25,177 nucleotides of DNA from an uncultured Senegalimassilia sp. (GTDB taxonomy: Bacteria > Actinomycetota > Coriobacteriia > Coriobacteriales > Eggerthellaceae), in NCBI RefSeq assembly GCF_902464545.1, contig NZ_CABQJR010000031.1, positions 1-25,177 of the forward strand, written 5' to 3'. Shown here piece by piece: positions 23,240-25,177 of the stretch (its first letter is position 1; each line of letters opens with the position of its first letter). The position numbers and the translations under genes are program-made. The notes beneath the pieces are model-generated. The model made no database searches. It saw only the letters and a list, made by a program, of their open reading frames with translations, and had not been told where the DNA came from.

Positions 23240-23330
23240 ATGGACAACACGGACAACCGCACGCACCTGCCCGAAGGCCGCGCGGAACAGACGAGGGGGG
23301 GCGGCCGATACTGCAAAAGCGCAGGCCGCC
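23240..23330 (+). other. Likely 5' coding segment of the NapG-like gene, out of frame through a G7 run
   Basis: ATG 23240 follows GAAGGAGAG and reads MDNTDNRTHLPEGRAEQTRG up to a run of seven G at 23295-23301. Removing one G (or adding two) would join this frame to the NapG-like frame through ADTAKAQAAVEKQ. The join gives about 241 residues. As sequenced, the frames do not connect. Confidence 0.6.
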
Positions 23331-23966
23331 GTGGAGAAGCAAGCGAAAACCGGCGGCATGACGCGCCGCACGCTATGCCTGGGCATCGGCGGCGCCGCGG
23401 TGATGCTGGGCCTGGGCGGGCTGAAGGTGGCGAACCCGCAGGCCATCATCCGACCTCCGGGAGGACAGGATGAGGATCGCCTGATCAGCGCCTGCATCCG
23501 CTGCGAGAAGTGCTACGAGATCTGCCCGCGCGACGTCATCCGCCCGGCGCACATCGAGGACGGCATCCTGAACATGCGCACGCCCACGTTCGACTTCAGC
23601 GACGACTACTGCGATTGGTGCACCGAGGAAAACGGCGGCACGCCGCTGTGCGTCTCGGCCTGCCCCACGCGCGCGCTGGAGCTGCCCGCGGGCGCCACGA
23701 AGGAGAGCACCATCATCGGCCGCGCCGTCATCAACACCGACTGGTGCCTGGCGTACAAGCTGATCGGCTGCCGATTCTGCTACGACGCGTGCCCGTACGA
23801 GGCCATAGCGCTTGACGACGAGAACCGCCCCGTGGTGCTTGACAACAAGTGCAACGGCTGCGGCGCCTGCGAAAGCGTGTGCGTATCGCTGCAAAACGGT
23901 TCCATTTCCGAGGGCGCCACTTCACGCGCCATCACCATCAAGCCGCTTGACCAGGTAGAAAGGTAA
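23331..23966 (+). CDS. NapG-like periplasmic ferredoxin with Tat signal (5' end broken by frameshift)
   Basis: From GTG 23331 the product has 211 residues; an ATG at 23358 is also in frame, and neither has a good ribosome-binding site. A twin-arginine signal (MTRRTLCLGIGGAAVML, residues 10-26) precedes four [4Fe-4S] motifs: CIRCEKCYEICP, CDWC...CVSACP, CRFCYDACP and CNGCGACESVC. That is the NapG/MauM layout: an exported ferredoxin moving electrons between a membrane quinol oxidase (NapH) and a reductase. It is 9 bp upstream of the NapH-like gene. The upstream frame from 23240 probably belongs to it, so the gene may be phase-variable, frameshifted in this strain, or affected by a sequencing error. 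Confidence 0.87.
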   Translation: MEKQAKTGGMTRRTLCLGIGGAAVMLGLGGLKVANPQAIIRPPGGQDEDRLISACIRCEKCYEICPRDVIRPAHIEDGILNMRTPTFDFSDDYCDWCTEENGGTPLCVSACPTRALELPAGATKESTIIGRAVINTDWCLAYKLIGCRFCYDACPYEAIALDDENRPVVLDNKCNGCGACESVCVSLQNGSISEGATSRAITIKPLDQVER

Positions 23967-23975
23967 GGTGCGGTC

Positions 23976-24968
23976 ATGAAACGCAATTCCAAGACGCTGC
24001 GCACCATCACCGCGCTCGCCATCGTGGCCATCGTGTTCGTGGGCTTTTTGACGAACTTGGGCATCGGCACCATTTCCGCGCCGGGCGTCTGGGATATCTC
24101 GATCCTCTGCCCGCTGGGCGCCCTGGGCACTATGCTCGCCAGCAAGATGATGGTGCCGCGCGCCGTGGTGTCGCTGGTCATCATGGTGGTGCTCATCATC
24201 GTGTTCGCCCGCGCGTTCTGCGGCTGGATATGCCCCGTTCCCCTGGTGCAGAAGCTTCGCGGCATATTCGCCAAACCCGAGAAGCAGAAGAAGGCCGCGA
24301 AGACGAGGGCCGCGAAGCAGGCAGACGACAAGGCGACCGAGGCCGCAGCCGACATCGCACCGCTGACCGAGGACGAGAAGGCGGCGCTGGCAACCGGCTG
24401 CGAGAAGGACTCGAAGGGCCTGGCCGGCTGCGCAAGCTGTGCGAAGAAGCGCGGCGACGCCGTGGATGCCCGCCATTTCGTGCTGGGCGGCGCGCTGCTG
24501 TCCACGTTCATCTTCGGCTTCCCGGTGTTTTGCCTGGTGTGCCCCATCGGCCTGACCTTCGCCACCATCCTGCTGCTGGTGAACCTGTTCGCGCAAGGCG
24601 ATGTGACGTGGTCGCTCATCGTGGTGCCCGCCATCCTGATCGCCGAGGTGCTGCTGTTTAAGAAGTGGTGCCATAAGCTGTGCCCGCTTTCGGCGTTCAT
24701 GAGCCTGATCGCCAAGCTGAACCGCACGTTCAAGCCCACCATCGACAACGCGAAGTGCCTGGAAACGGCCCAGGGCAAGAAGTGCGGCGCCTGCGGACGC
24801 GCCTGCGAGGAGGGCATCGACCCGCGCCATCCCGAGCTGTCCGAGACCGCATGGAGCGAATGCACGAAGTGCCGCTCCTGCGTAGACGCCTGCCCGGCGC
24901 ACGCGATCAGCATGCCGCTGATCGCCAAGAAGGGCGAACCCATCTCGCTGGTGGAAAACGAGAAGTAA
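23976..24968 (+). CDS. NapH-like membrane [4Fe-4S] ferredoxin/quinol dehydrogenase subunit
   Basis: The 330-residue membrane protein has helices at about 9-30, 62-82, 168-188, 193-206 and 212-228, with cysteine motifs at CPLGAL (45-50), FCGWICPVP (81-89), CPIGL (189-193) and CHKLCPLSAF (232-241), typical of NapH/YccM. A C-terminal cytoplasmic part holds CGACGRAC (270-277) and CTKCRSCVDACP (296-307). Between helices 2 and 3 is a longer than usual charged Lys/Ala/Glu insert (100-160) with an extra CASC. It would take electrons from menaquinol and pass them to the NapG-like protein. The start at 23976 follows AAGGTAAGGTG. Confidence 0.9.
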   Translation: MKRNSKTLRTITALAIVAIVFVGFLTNLGIGTISAPGVWDISILCPLGALGTMLASKMMVPRAVVSLVIMVVLIIVFARAFCGWICPVPLVQKLRGIFAKPEKQKKAAKTRAAKQADDKATEAAADIAPLTEDEKAALATGCEKDSKGLAGCASCAKKRGDAVDARHFVLGGALLSTFIFGFPVFCLVCPIGLTFATILLLVNLFAQGDVTWSLIVVPAILIAEVLLFKKWCHKLCPLSAFMSLIAKLNRTFKPTIDNAKCLETAQGKKCGACGRACEEGIDPRHPELSETAWSECTKCRSCVDACPAHAISMPLIAKKGEPISLVENEK

Positions 24969-25049
24969 TCAGCTGCTAGCGCAGCGAACGCGCACGTTGC
25001 GGCGCAAGAAACGCAACGCGGGAACAGCCGGACGCGACGAGCGCCCGGC

Positions 25050-25109
25050 CTCCCGGGCAGAGGGTGGCCTAGCAAGGGTTTAGGGGATAGACCACCTTCT
25101 GCCCGGGAG
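25050..25109. repeat. 18-bp inverted repeat downstream of the NapH-like gene
   Basis: Arms 25050-25067 and 25092-25109 pair over 18 bp with one G-U (core CTCCCGGGCAGA/TCTGCCCGGGAG), loop 24 nt with a further CCTA/TAGG pair. There is no clean T-run after it, so it could be a weak terminator of the NapGH arm or a small repeat element. Confidence 0.6.
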
Positions 25110-25122
25110 CGGCGCTTCTTCA

Positions 25123-25139
25123 CCCTCCCCTCCCTCCCC
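25123..25139 (-). other. G-quadruplex-forming motif
   Basis: On the minus strand four G-runs (4, 3, 4 and 3 or more G) are separated by single A: GGGGAGGGAGGGGAGGG. This fits the G3+N1-7 pattern with very short loops, predicting a stable quadruplex. It is in the spacer past the NapH-like gene; what lies beyond the window is unknown. Confidence 0.6.
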
Positions 25140-25177
25140 ACTTCAGAAGACGCCGCCGCTCCCTCTTTCAACCTGAG

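Overview
The window looks like a chromosomal segment of a high-GC anaerobic actinobacterium. The best guess is class Coriobacteriia, family Eggerthellaceae (Eggerthella/Gordonibacter/Adlercreutzia type). This is inferred from the gene mix (Tat-exported flavoprotein, NapG/NapH/TorD redox module, DUF4860-type pilus cluster, CIRCE-controlled groESL) and uniform GC-rich codon use, not from a marker gene. No insertion sequence, prophage or CRISPR array was seen.

Layout. 1-4275 (+): a type IV pilus/type II secretion-like operon holding an inner-membrane platform protein (GspF/PilC), four small membrane-anchored pilin-like proteins (one DUF4860-like) and a PilT ATPase, closed by a strong terminator. 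4567-6777 (-): groES-groEL with CIRCE operator, promoter and terminator. 6839-8957 (-): a NarL-type two-component pair. 8958-9338: a non-coding block with five copies of a 14-mer in a mirror arrangement. 9339-10826 (-): a Tat-signal FAD flavoprotein. 11115-11933 (-): NH3-dependent NAD synthetase. 12226-13387 (-): hypA-hypB nickel-insertion pair. 13516-14919 (-): tatA/B-tatC. 15089-16642 (-): an amidohydrolase with an altered active site plus a small membrane protein. 16761-16849: a perfect 26-bp inverted repeat. 16852-19020 (-): an OmpR-type two-component pair. 19170-24968: a divergent redox cluster; on the minus strand a polyferredoxin and an unknown protein, on the plus strand an unknown protein, a TorD-like chaperone, a NapG-like ferredoxin and a NapH-like membrane ferredoxin.

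How the parts fit. The Tat translocase, the Tat-signal flavoprotein, the Tat-signal NapG-like protein, TorD and HypAB suggest a respiratory lifestyle based on exported metal/flavin reductases. The 19-25 kb cluster has the chaperone and electron-transfer parts of such a system but no catalytic molybdoenzyme in the window. Its two arms are driven by well-formed divergent sigma70-like promoters 53 bp apart, and the plus arm has a long, structured leader.

Most notable observations: a G7 run that breaks the likely full-length reading frame of the NapG-like gene; the five-copy mirror repeat at 9047-9300; the structured leader at 21474-21552; the amidohydrolase in which a metal-ligand histidine appears replaced by arginine; and the 26-bp REPIN-like hairpin. 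All family names come from reading motifs by eye; no database search was run.
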